64,000 nt of DNA from Panacagrimonas perspica (GCF_004364935.1 NZ_SOBT01000008.1:747534-811533); one strand, 5' to 3'. Positions 8,151-14,641 are shown, counted from the stretch's first letter. Notes: generated by a model from the sequence alone, not told the origin. Made by a program: numbers and translations.

Positions 8151-8335
8151 GCGCTGACTCCGCACAGGCGCTCTCACAGCGCCGCCGGGACTTCGAAGAC
8201 GCGATGCGCGCTCTAGGCATCCCCGATCACCACAAGCTCGCATTGCGGGCCGCTGCAAGCGCCTTGGCGAAGGCGTACACCATTGACGCGCTGCGCACCT
8301 TCGCTCAGTCCGTCAAAGGTTCGGCGGCGCGCTAG
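8147..8335 (+). CDS. unknown small element protein (62 aa)
   Basis: A short, probably all-helical protein coupled by a 4-bp overlap upstream and by a stop/start overlap with the GTG of the next gene. The pattern of two helical segments around HHKLALRAAASALAKAY is unremarkable and no family is recognised. Its conserved position in the operon is the main reason to call it. Confidence 0.6.
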   Translation: MSADSAQALSQRRRDFEDAMRALGIPDHHKLALRAAASALAKAYTIDALRTFAQSVKGSAAR

Positions 8336-9000
8336 TGTCTCGCACGCGCGTCAAAGAGAAGGGCCGCGCCGACGATGGCGGCAAATCCAAGTTCGTGAAG
8401 CTCGAGCATTGGATGATGGACACGGCCGCATGGAAGGATCTCGATCCGGTGGCTCGGTGCGCGTACATCGAAGTCCGCCGGATCTACCGAGGACCTGGCA
8501 GCAACAACGGACGAATTGGCGTCGGCGTCCGCAATCTCTCGGACAACCTGGGCGTATCCAAAGACACCGCCGCTCGCGCTCTCAGGAGCCTTCAGGAGCA
8601 CGGATTCCTGGTGGCGACGACGAAGGGATCGTTCAGCAGAAAGATTCGCCACGCGACCGAATACAGACTCACGGACGAGGGGTGCGACGTAACGAACGCC
8701 CTTGCCACCAAAGAATTTGCCCGTTGGAAAAAAAACACGGTCCCTGTGGTGAGACTGACAGTCCCTGTAGTCGGACCGATCGGTCCCTGTGGTGAGACAA
8801 GGGTGCCCTCGGAACCACCCCAAAACACCCCTTACGGTCCCTCAGATCGGACCGTCACCGACTCTATCGGTCCCTCTCCTGATACACATATAGGTTTGCC
8901 ATCCCCAGCGTCTTCCGCTGTTGCTGTTGCCTCTGCTGGAAGCTTCAGAGGTAAGCGGCCCAAATTGGGCGCAGACGGGAAGGTGGCTCATGTTCGGTGA
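8335..9000 (+). CDS. winged-helix replication-initiator-like protein
   Basis: This 221-residue protein starts at a GTG that shares a base with the upstream stop. Residues of about 20-115 look like a replication-type winged helix: KFVKLEHWMMDTAAWKDL, then LSDNLGVSKDTAARALRSLQEHGFL, then a wing and ATEYRLTD. The remainder is low-complexity, rich in Pro, Gly, Ser and Thr, and is encoded by the iteron-like repeats at 8739-8875. Known phage initiators such as lambda O carry their origin inside their own gene, and I infer the same here. No helicase or primase motif is present, so host factors or a helper would be needed. A plain transcription regulator is the alternative. Confidence 0.65.
   Translation: MSRTRVKEKGRADDGGKSKFVKLEHWMMDTAAWKDLDPVARCAYIEVRRIYRGPGSNNGRIGVGVRNLSDNLGVSKDTAARALRSLQEHGFLVATTKGSFSRKIRHATEYRLTDEGCDVTNALATKEFARWKKNTVPVVRLTVPVVGPIGPCGETRVPSEPPQNTPYGPSDRTVTDSIGPSPDTHIGLPSPASSAVAVASAGSFRGKRPKLGADGKVAHVR
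8739..8875 (+). repeat. iteron-like repeats, candidate replication origin
   Basis: GGTCCCTGTGGTGAGAC is present exactly at 8739-8755 and 8782-8798, with a degenerate copy (AGTCCCTGTAGT) from 8760 between them, so three units are spaced 21-22 bp. Further GGTCCCT cores are at 8836 and 8869 and an inverted core (CGGACCG) at 8848. A run of eight A residues precedes the set. Regular two-turn spacing next to an A-tract within a replication-like gene is typical of iteron origins. Confidence 0.6.
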
Positions 9001-9163
9001 GCGAACTGTGCTGCAAGCATGCGATCTGCATCGGGCTAGCACCGGGCTGACCCCCTTGAGGCGTCCGTCCCACGGGGGGCCATCAGCATCTGCGAGGCGT
9101 TGCCGCAGACAGCCGCGCTCGAAACCGTTCTTTGCTACCCGGCAACAATCTCACGAGGACCCA

Positions 9164-9586
9164 ATGCCTAGACGTTCCGTTGCATCCCTGACCACCCCTG
9201 GCGCGCTCCCCATCCGGAGGCGCCTCGAACCGCCCGACCACCTGACTGTCGACCAGTCGCTGCGGTGGACCGTTATCACCGCGACCAAGCCCTCAGATTG
9301 GTTTACGGAGGACTCTTTGGGGCTGCTCACCGAACTGGTGAGAGCGGAGTCGGAATCGGCGCGGATCGCTGACGAACTGACGATGCTGCAGTCGGCTGAC
9401 CTCCGAACGCGGGAAGGCATGAGCCGCTACACGCAGCTCGCGAAGAATGCGGACCTCTGGAGCAAGGCGCAGGTGAACCTCTGTCGCGCGCTCCGGTTGA
9501 CGCCCCACTCGCAGATCGGTCCTAAGTCTGCTGCGACATCAAGCCGGCGGGCGGGCGGCGCGAAGCCTTGGGACTTCACTGCCTGA
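9164..9586 (+). CDS. phage terminase small-subunit-like protein (P27 type)
   Basis: About 140 residues, starting at 9164 behind a GAGG ribosome site. The helical pattern with W..........LL.ELV.......A, an extended middle helix, and a C-terminal LCRALRLTPHSQIG segment resembles P27-family small terminases, which recognise packaging sites and recruit the large subunit. No large terminase gene follows, so the protein would redirect a helper phage motor, as satellite TerS proteins do. A 420-bp gene-free segment with strong dyad symmetry comes right after, which could be its target. Confidence 0.6.
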   Translation: MPRRSVASLTTPGALPIRRRLEPPDHLTVDQSLRWTVITATKPSDWFTEDSLGLLTELVRAESESARIADELTMLQSADLRTREGMSRYTQLAKNADLWSKAQVNLCRALRLTPHSQIGPKSAATSSRRAGGAKPWDFTA

Positions 9587-10010
9587 GAGGCTGCGGCCGA
9601 TGCCCTGCGCTCACTGCCCGCATTGCCAATCTCAGACCGCTGCAGATCCGGGGGCGGACGTGCGTCGCTCGTGCTACGAGGCTGCCCGTCGTGTGGCCTT
9701 CCAGACCGACCCCTCCCCGCCCTGGGATGGGGGGCGGTGGTTCCGATCTGGCGATGCGTCGCCTTGTAGACCGTCCTCCAAGGCTTTTTCGTGTTTCCGC
9801 AGAATTCCGTTTCTCGGGACCGCGAAAGGAATTCTGGAGAGATGCGAAAAAGGTTGGGAGAACGGTCTACAGCGACGCGTCTCAAGGTTTGGTGGATGCC
9901 CGCCCCGGGGGGCGGTTCCAGCCTCAAAGGGAAGTGCAATCCCTGACCACGGTCCATCTCACGCACAGATTTTTTTCCCTTTTTGAATTAATCAAATTTC
10001 AAATCAGCAA
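9587..10010. other. gene-free segment after the TerS-like gene
   Basis: Frames crossing this segment are low-complexity and none has a credible start and ribosome site. It contains paired GC-rich motifs (CCCCGCCC...GGGGGGCGG near 9716-9737 and GCCCGCCCCGGGGGGCGG near 9899-9916) flanking a long central inverted repeat, and a T-rich stretch near 9968-9980 just before the next gene. Confidence 0.6.
9756..9878. repeat. long imperfect inverted repeat (about 123 bp)
   Basis: Arms pair in nested blocks: GCGTCGC 9756-9762 with 9872-9878; TGTAGACCGT 9765-9774 with 9862-9871; a CTTTTTCG/CGAAAAAG block; and CAGAATTCC with GGAATTCTG inside, leaving a loop of about 20 nt. As RNA or single-stranded DNA it would form one long hairpin. 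Its position suggests a packaging or nicking site, a structured RNA, or an inserted miniature element. Confidence 0.65.
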
Positions 10011-10277
10011 ATGATCGACCGCGAATCCCGCGTTGCCGCAACCAGGGCACGGCTCTACGAGGCGTCTATCTCGCTGGGGTGCTGGATGTCCGGCGATGGC
10101 CGAGTCGGTGAAGGAGATCTCGCTCAGATCATCGGTTGGTCGCCCGACAGTCTCCGGAACGCTAGGGCCGAAGGTAAAGGCCCTACTTGGTATCGGCTCG
10201 GCGGCGCCGGGCACAAGGTGACTTACCTGCTCGCCGATGTCGCGTTGTGGATCGAGACCCACTGCGAAAGTCACTGA
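10011..10277 (+). CDS. second AlpA-like helix-turn-helix protein
   Basis: The 88-residue protein has an N-terminal helix and then the winged-helix pattern GDLAQIIGWSPDSLRNARAEG, KGPTWYRLGG, HKVTYLLADVALWIE, clearly related in layout to the AlpA-like protein at 7741. It probably binds DNA. The triplicate 10-bp repeat immediately after its stop and 60 bp before the capsid gene could be its operator, making it a candidate regulator of capsid expression. A role in DNA packaging is possible but not indicated. Confidence 0.7.
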   Translation: MIDRESRVAATRARLYEASISLGCWMSGDGRVGEGDLAQIIGWSPDSLRNARAEGKGPTWYRLGGAGHKVTYLLADVALWIETHCESH

Positions 10278-10279
10278 AC

Positions 10280-10309
10280 CCAACCGCATCCAACCGCACC
10301 TAACCCCAT
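10280..10309. promoter_or_regulatory. three phased 10-bp repeats before the capsid gene
   Basis: CCAACCGCAT, CCAACCGCAC and CTAACCCCAT follow each other head to tail with exact 10-bp (one helical turn) period, in the 85-bp gap between the HTH gene and the capsid gene. Such phasing suits cooperative protein binding to one face of DNA. Confidence 0.5.
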
Positions 10310-10362
10310 GGTTCGGGCGACCGAGTAAATCCAATCTGCAGACTCACACACCGGAGTCTCAG

Positions 10363-11427
10363 ATGTCAGTTTCCCTACTTCCCCGCGGCACCACGTTTGC
10401 CCGCTACTGCGCGTCGATAGCACGGTGCGGTGGCAACATTCAGAAGGCCGCAGGCGACGCTGGCAGCCGCTACGGCGACAACTCTGCACCCGCGATGATC
10501 TTGCGCGGCGCTGTCGGCGCCGGCAGCACCCGGCCGGATGGCTCTTGGGGATCGGCGCTCGCCGATTTCAACCTGGCAGCCGCGGAGTTCTTCGGGCTGG
10601 TCCGCGAATCCTCGCTGCTCGGCCGCATGTCCGGTCTGCGTCGCATGCCGCTGGGGGTCCAGGTGTTGCGGTCCACTGCAGGCGCGTCTGCATACTGGGT
10701 CGCGTCCGGCAAATCGAAGCCAGTGACGCGCATGTCGTTCGCTCGAGACGCTCTGCCGCCCCTGAAGATCGCTTCACTGAGCGTGCTGACGAAGGAGCTG
10801 CTCTTCAACGCCGATCCGGCGTCGGAGCGATACATCCTGGCGGACATGGTCGCAGCTGCTCGCGAGGTGCAGGACCTTGCCTTCGTCGATCCCGCGAACT
10901 CCGGCGTCGCTGAGGAAAGACCCGCTAGCGTCACCAATGGCGCCACGACAATTGCTGCGACGGGAGATCCTGCCGCTGACATTGCCGCGCTGATCGCTGC
11001 GTTTCCCGGAGACCTCGCGAGCGCCTATTTCGTGATGCATCCGACCACGGCAGCCGGCATCGGCCTGTCGCGGGATTCCGGCGGCTCGTTCCAATTCGCC
11101 GACGTCGGACCGCGCGGTGGCGCGATCTTGGGGATTCCCGTCCTTACATCGCGCATGGTCCCGATCGACAGCAATGGCGGAATCATTGCGCTGATCGATG
11201 CGTCTGGCATCGCCTTCGGTGAGGGCGGCTCAGAGGTTCGCAGTTCGGACCAAGCCTCTATCGAGATGAGCGACACACCGGGCGGCGATTCAGTGACGCC
11301 AACGGGTTCCTCGATGGTTTCTCTTTACCAAACGAATTCGACGGCGCTGCTCATCGAGTTCGAAACAAACTGGGACCGCGTTCGCCCGGGCAGCGTCGCG
11401 CTGATCGAGGGAGCGGCCTACGCGTGA
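10363..11427 (+). CDS. HK97-type phage major capsid protein
   Basis: This 354-residue protein starts at 10363 behind GGAG. It lacks a long delta domain. The order of N-arm, the PVTRMSF / PLKIASLSVLTKELL segment, the helical spine around AAAREVQDLAFVDP, a region ending PGDLASAYFVMHPTTA, then GAILGIPVLTSRMVP and a C-terminal TALLIEFETNWDRVRPGSVA is the usual arrangement of HK97-fold capsid proteins. It would form the satellite's own shell or one that accepts helper DNA machinery. Its stop overlaps the GTG start of the prohead protease by 4 bp, so the two are coupled; the order capsid-then-protease is the reverse of the common phage order. Confidence 0.85.
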   Translation: MSVSLLPRGTTFARYCASIARCGGNIQKAAGDAGSRYGDNSAPAMILRGAVGAGSTRPDGSWGSALADFNLAAAEFFGLVRESSLLGRMSGLRRMPLGVQVLRSTAGASAYWVASGKSKPVTRMSFARDALPPLKIASLSVLTKELLFNADPASERYILADMVAAAREVQDLAFVDPANSGVAEERPASVTNGATTIAATGDPAADIAALIAAFPGDLASAYFVMHPTTAAGIGLSRDSGGSFQFADVGPRGGAILGIPVLTSRMVPIDSNGGIIALIDASGIAFGEGGSEVRSSDQASIEMSDTPGGDSVTPTGSSMVSLYQTNSTALLIEFETNWDRVRPGSVALIEGAAYA

Positions 11428-12266
11428 GCACCAGCGGACACCTTGTTGTAAAGCTGCTGGCGGCTCCCACAGACGGCAAGCGAATCATTACCGGGTGGGC
11501 GTCGACAGATGACGTCGACCTCGTCGGAGATATCTGCGAACCCGCTGGATGCATCGCGAAGACCCCTCTTCCGTTGCTATTCGGGCACAACCACGAGTCG
11601 ATCATTGGCAGCGTGACGTCGGTTGTCATCGAAGCCACGCGCGTCCGCATCGAGGCCACGATTGTCGAGGGAACGGCCAAGGCGGACGAAGCTTGGACGC
11701 TGATACGCGCGGGCGCGCTGACATCCTTCAGCGTGGGATTTATTGGGCACAAGTCGACGGCGATCAGTACAGGCGGGCGCAGATGGACGTCGTGGACCCT
11801 GACCGAGGTTTCTGCAGTGGCGGTGCCTGCAAATCCCTTCGCAAAAATCACAGGGTCGAGCAACGCGAAGGAGCTAGCGAGTCCGCATGCTGCAACGCGC
11901 GAGATTCTCCAGCAGAACTTGGCCACCGCGCGGTCCCTGGCCAATAAGCGCGCCGTCAAGAAAGGGCTTTCGAAAGTCCGGGAGTCCAGCGTTTCATGGA
12001 CGTTCCACCAACTGAATTTCGTTTCTGCCATGAAGCGCATTGCGTCTCTGGAACGACGACTGGCGGACAGTCCGAAGTATTTGGGCATCTTCAATCGCAC
12101 TGCGGTCTACAGCCGCGGCGATGTTGTGAGCCACGGAGGAAGCGCCTTCTATTGCGTGCGCGATGGCGTATCCAGTGCACCAACGCATGAGGGGTCAGAC
12201 GCGGTTTCGGCGGATTGGCAGATCTTTGTGCGGCGCGGCCGCGATGCGCGAGGTGACTCACGATGA
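11424..12266 (+). CDS. HK97-family prohead protease with C-terminal extra module
   Basis: The 280-residue protein starts at a GTG overlapping the capsid stop. The first 140 residues carry the protease signature: His55 in LLFGHNH, Ser103 in ALTSFSVGF and an acidic residue, Glu128, in LTEVSAVAVPANP. It should trim scaffold or the capsid N-arm during head maturation. A helical linker (about 150-215) is followed by a module of about 60 residues (YLGIF, YSRGDVVSHGGSAFYC, DWQIFVRRGRD) that resembles the sugar-binding-like repeats found in phage tail and decoration proteins. Such a fusion could decorate the head. It overlaps the next gene by 4 bp. Confidence 0.82.
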   Translation: MSTSGHLVVKLLAAPTDGKRIITGWASTDDVDLVGDICEPAGCIAKTPLPLLFGHNHESIIGSVTSVVIEATRVRIEATIVEGTAKADEAWTLIRAGALTSFSVGFIGHKSTAISTGGRRWTSWTLTEVSAVAVPANPFAKITGSSNAKELASPHAATREILQQNLATARSLANKRAVKKGLSKVRESSVSWTFHQLNFVSAMKRIASLERRLADSPKYLGIFNRTAVYSRGDVVSHGGSAFYCVRDGVSSAPTHEGSDAVSADWQIFVRRGRDARGDSR

Positions 12267-12481
12267 ACGATGAACTCCGAGATCAATTGCGCGCGGCAGC
12301 CGCACGACGCGAGCCCGCATTGTTGTGCAGAGAGACCGTTGCTGCCCTGGGCCTGAACAGCGACAACGTCGTTTTGGACGTGGAAGCCGGCCTGATCTAT
12401 TTCGAGCTCGATGGCGGCTCGTGGTCTGTCTCGCGCGTCAGTGCCGAGGGCTTGGCCGCATTGGGAATGAAGGTGCACTGA
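12263..12481 (+). CDS. unknown small element protein (72 aa)
   Basis: Translationally coupled to the protease gene (4-bp overlap). An N-terminal helix (residues 1-25) is followed by a likely beta-hairpin (VVLDVEAGLIYFELDGGSW) and another short helix. Position suggests a head-associated accessory protein, but no family is recognised. Confidence 0.6.
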   Translation: MNDELRDQLRAAAARREPALLCRETVAALGLNSDNVVLDVEAGLIYFELDGGSWSVSRVSAEGLAALGMKVH

Positions 12482-12482
12482 T

Positions 12483-12617
12483 ATGCCGAAACTACGACAG
12501 CAGCCGACCGTCCCGACCGCGAAGGCCCGCAAGCACCTTCGAGATCTTCAACGTCTGCGCGAGCAGGCTGCAGGGCGCAGTCGGTGGAATAGTCCGCTGC
12601 GGTCCGAAACGCAGTGA
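12483..12617 (+). CDS. small basic protein (44 aa)
   Basis: An ATG lies one base after the stop of the previous gene, and the frame encodes 44 residues with about 25% Arg/Lys and a helical centre (KARKHLRDLQRLREQ). The tight spacing supports expression; the sequence itself gives no function. It may bind nucleic acid. Confidence 0.5.
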   Translation: MPKLRQQPTVPTAKARKHLRDLQRLREQAAGRSRWNSPLRSETQ

Positions 12618-12643
12618 CCACGTAACTTACTCAGGAGATCAAA

Positions 12644-12817
12644 ATGTCTGGAACATTTCAGCTCGCCGGAACGATCATCGGCAGCCAGTTCGGGCCGATT
12701 GGCATGTACATCGGAAGTCAGGTCGGTGCCTGCATTGGGCCGGAAATCTTCGGAGCATCGGCCGAGGCTGCCGTCGAGTCGCCCATGGTCGAGCCCTCGG
12801 AGGATGATGCGTCGTGA
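12644..12817 (+). CDS. small glycine-zipper-like protein (57 aa)
   Basis: A strong ribosome site (AGGAG, 7 bp upstream) precedes the ATG at 12644. Residues 7-37 repeat small residues at close to every fourth position (AGTIIGSQFGPIGMYIGSQVG), typical of glycine-zipper membrane hairpins, and the tail is acidic. It could be a holin-like or other membrane-inserting peptide, but there is no lysis enzyme nearby. Its stop overlaps the GTG of the next gene. Confidence 0.55.
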   Translation: MSGTFQLAGTIIGSQFGPIGMYIGSQVGACIGPEIFGASAEAAVESPMVEPSEDDAS

Positions 12818-13422
12818 CAATCTTGAACTGGCACTGCAGCAAGACTTCAGCGATTGTCCTTGCGGACACGATGGGCAAATTCCCTGACGGTAAATTGTCG
12901 CCGATAAGCAAGGTGCTCTACCTGCCGCATTCCAACCTGGTCGTTGGCGGCAGGGGCATATCGGAACTGCAGCAGCACGTCGGGAACAAGCTGAGCTGGG
13001 CTGCGCAGGACTACGACGAGGCGCTCACCATTCTGCCAACGGTGATCGCCGAGGTCGTCACCCAGTTCAGGCAGTTGCCCGCGTGGCAAGACAATGAGCA
13101 TTTGCGCGCCGAGCCGACGGCCGTCGTTGTCATCGGCTACTCGCAGAAGGATTCGAGATTCCGTGCGACCTTCGCGAAAGCCGACAGCCTCGAGAGTCCA
13201 TTCTCATTTCGCGTCGAGGACAGCTGCACCGCGCCGCCGCAGGACGATACCGGTTCGCCCCCGGAGGTGAACGGAGACACGCCCTCGAAGATGTTGTCCA
13301 TCGCCCGCCGCCAGTACGCTCGGGCGTCCGAGAAATATCCAGGCGAGTCGTTCGGCGGTCAGTTCATCGTCGCGGAGATGACCGTAAACGGAACGCGGTT
13401 CTCGCGACGGCCTATCGCCTGA
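12814..13422 (+). CDS. proteasome/HslV-like Ntn-hydrolase candidate
   Basis: This 202-residue protein starts at a GTG overlapping the upstream stop. The N-terminus begins Met-Thr-Ile, followed by a strand pair ending AIVLADT, a turn, SKVLYLPHSNLVVGGRG and a long helix. HslV and proteasome beta subunits show the same order (Thr2 after Met, an A-D turn, K-hydrophobic-strand, then G-rich strand and helix). A late FGGQFIVAEMT fits the closing strands. If correct, removal of Met would expose Thr2 as the nucleophile. The central insert rich in Pro and Asp is unlike HslV. It is the last gene of the capsid operon. The fold call is inferred from pattern only. Confidence 0.45.
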   Translation: MTILNWHCSKTSAIVLADTMGKFPDGKLSPISKVLYLPHSNLVVGGRGISELQQHVGNKLSWAAQDYDEALTILPTVIAEVVTQFRQLPAWQDNEHLRAEPTAVVVIGYSQKDSRFRATFAKADSLESPFSFRVEDSCTAPPQDDTGSPPEVNGDTPSKMLSIARRQYARASEKYPGESFGGQFIVAEMTVNGTRFSRRPIA

Positions 13423-13444
13423 GACCAACGGTTTTTCGACCGGA

Positions 13445-13978
13445 TTAGTTGCATGTCTCGAAGCCGTCGAAGATCGCGCAATTCATCCGTCCTCGGGGGT
13501 ACCACTCTCCCTCCTCGACCTCCAAGCCGGTCGGCGCTATGTATTTCTTTCTTACCGGCTTCGGAACAGGCTGTTTGTACCCTCGCTGATCACATACGAA
13601 GCTCACCTTCTTACGTCGTTGCGATTCGACGCGCCACTGATGCTCGCAAGTTTGATAGCGCCTTCGATCCTCCGCATCGTTCGAACGGTCTGAAGCAGAA
13701 CTTCCAGAATTATCGTCTCTTCGCTGTGCGTCTCGGCTCTTGGCCTCAACGCCCTGGCGCGCGGGAGGTGACTGGCTCTGCGGCGGCGGCGCGTTTAAAT
13801 CGGCTGTCGAATTGTCATAGACCCTCGGAGCAATCCGAGTCGACTTCTGCTCTCCGCTGCACGGTCGATCCTGATAATTGACGGCGCCGTCGGCGTCGGT
13901 GCACTTGAATAACCCTGCGTGAACTTGGGCGACGAAAAGAAATAGCGGAGCCACGCAAAGTTTCGCCGTGCCTCTCAT
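13445..13978 (-). CDS. exported DUF4124-type protein
   Basis: A 177-residue protein; the start at 13978 has GAGG 7 bp upstream and yields a clean signal peptide (about residues 1-21). The mature N-terminus GLFKCTDADGAVNYQDRPC is the DUF4124 motif found in many proteobacterial envelope proteins. The middle is disordered and charged, and the C-terminus holds four more cysteines, probably in disulphides. It runs against all other genes of the element and ends 22 bp from the capsid operon, so it is probably cargo (morons are often inverted). A LexA box sits 73 bp upstream and is shared with the divergent gene. Confidence 0.75.
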   Translation of the reverse strand: MRGTAKLCVAPLFLFVAQVHAGLFKCTDADGAVNYQDRPCSGEQKSTRIAPRVYDNSTADLNAPPPQSQSPPARQGVEAKSRDAQRRDDNSGSSASDRSNDAEDRRRYQTCEHQWRVESQRRKKVSFVCDQRGYKQPVPKPVRKKYIAPTGLEVEEGEWYPRGRMNCAIFDGFETCN

Positions 13979-14050
13979 CGGATGACCTCGCGAACAGCGA
14001 CGTGAATCGGGGGCTGCCATCATGTCTCTCTTGACCATACAGTGCCTCCA

Positions 14051-14070
14051 TACTGTACGTTCATACAGTA
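14051..14070. promoter_or_regulatory. LexA operator (SOS box)
   Basis: TACTGTACGTTCATACAGTA is a near-perfect 20-bp SOS box: CTGT-N8-ACAG with TA at both ends, 16 of 20 positions as in the E. coli consensus. It lies 53 bp before the start of the gene at 14123 and 73 bp before the divergent DUF4124 gene, so DNA damage may induce one or both. Confidence 0.8.
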
Positions 14071-14122
14071 CATGGCCCACCATCGAGACTATCCCAGCAC
14101 GGCAAGCGAGGAGCGCAACCTC

Positions 14123-14425
14123 ATGGCCGACGCGTATGTGCTGATCGAGCGGTACACCCTGCGGAACGATCCCACGCGCGCGCTCACTGCGGAGCAGCGG
14201 AAAGCTTGGGCCGCGGAGGCGGCAACGGTGCTCGGCGCGCTTCGCACAGCTCTGTCACGTCGGCTGGAGCCAAACGACGACCGAGCCGAGAGGGAGCGGC
14301 GCAAAGCATGGGTCCATCAGTTCGTGACGGGGTTCCGTCCAGTGAAGCCGCTGGATAGCGACCCCGAGTCGTGGAGGCCCGAGCCACCGTTCTGGATGCG
14401 CAACGGGCGAGAGCCGAAGAAGTAG
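14123..14425 (+). CDS. LexA-controlled small protein (100 aa)
   Basis: I choose ATG 14123 because GGAG lies 10 bp upstream; the earlier in-frame ATG at 14072 sits directly on the LexA box with no room for a ribosome site. The N-terminal 55 residues are helical and Ala-rich; the C-terminus is basic and proline-rich with KAWVHQFVTGF and PPFWMR motifs. That tail is duplicated as the broken gene at 3823-3960. It is the last gene before attR. An SOS-controlled gene at the element end could link excision or helper interaction to DNA damage, but the biochemical role is unknown. Confidence 0.65.
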   Translation: MADAYVLIERYTLRNDPTRALTAEQRKAWAAEAATVLGALRTALSRRLEPNDDRAERERRKAWVHQFVTGFRPVKPLDSDPESWRPEPPFWMRNGREPKK

Positions 14426-14498
14426 CGCGAAGGATTGCCGGCGGTTATCGCCGGGTGCCCGTGACGAAGAATTCGCCTATGAGCAGTGTAGGGCGCTC

Positions 14499-14522
14499 TA
14501 CTGCCTACATAGTGCCTACACG
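14499..14522 (+). repeat. putative integrase arm-type site, right copy
   Basis: Exact repeat of 4286-4309 in the same orientation, 36 bp inside the right attachment repeat. Paired sites inside both ends match the P and P' arms of tRNA-targeting phage attachment regions. Confidence 0.65.
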
Positions 14523-14556
14523 AGTTAGACGACGTTTTGATTCAGCGTCTAACTCG
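14521..14556. repeat. 11-bp inverted repeat beside attR
   Basis: CGAGTTAGACG (14521-14531) pairs with CGTCTAACTCG (14546-14556) across a 14-nt loop, ending two bases from the attachment repeat. GAGTTTGACGACGT on the left side (about 4190-4203) resembles the first arm, so this may be another recombination-protein site rather than a terminator. Confidence 0.5.
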
Positions 14557-14558
14557 TT

Positions 14559-14613
14559 GATCTAATGGTGGCCGGGGACGGAATCGAACCGCCGACACGG
14601 GGATTTTCAATCC
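14559..14613. other. attR: 55-bp direct repeat inside tRNA-Phe
   Basis: Identical to 4118-4172. It spans the anticodon loop to the CCA end of tRNA-Phe plus seven bases beyond. Recombination with the left copy would excise the element and leave the tRNA intact. Confidence 0.9.
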
Positions 14614-14641
14614 CCTGCTCTACCGACTGAGCTACCCGGCC
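14566..14641 (-). tRNA. tRNA-Phe (GAA)
   Basis: On the minus strand a full 76-nt cloverleaf with encoded CCA: acceptor stem GGCCGGG/CCCGGCC, D-arm AGCTCAGTCGGTAGAGC, anticodon loop TTGAAAA with GAA, and T-arm GTTCGATTC. It lies downstream of yggX, an order I recall from other gammaproteobacteria. It is the integration target of the element on its 3' side. Confidence 0.97.

Larger units (their letters stand above)
4118..14613. mobile_element. tRNA-Phe-integrated, capsid-encoding satellite-like element
   Basis: The element is bounded by a perfect 55-bp direct repeat. The right copy contains the 3' half of an intact tRNA-Phe and the left copy duplicates that 3' half. Inside are a tyrosine integrase next to the left repeat, AlpA-type regulators, a replication-like gene with iteron-like repeats, a TerS-like gene, an HK97-type capsid gene and a prohead protease gene. 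Large terminase, portal, tail and lysis genes are not visible. The unit from one repeat to the next is 10,441 bp. The composition is that of a helper-dependent phage satellite (compare capsid-forming PICIs and P4-like elements) or a strongly reduced prophage. Confidence 0.85.

Noticed and set aside
9427-10014. Frames of 128-179 codons across the TerS-capsid gap
   Set aside because: They cross the long inverted repeat, show low complexity, and lack ribosome sites; the dyad explains the sequence better.
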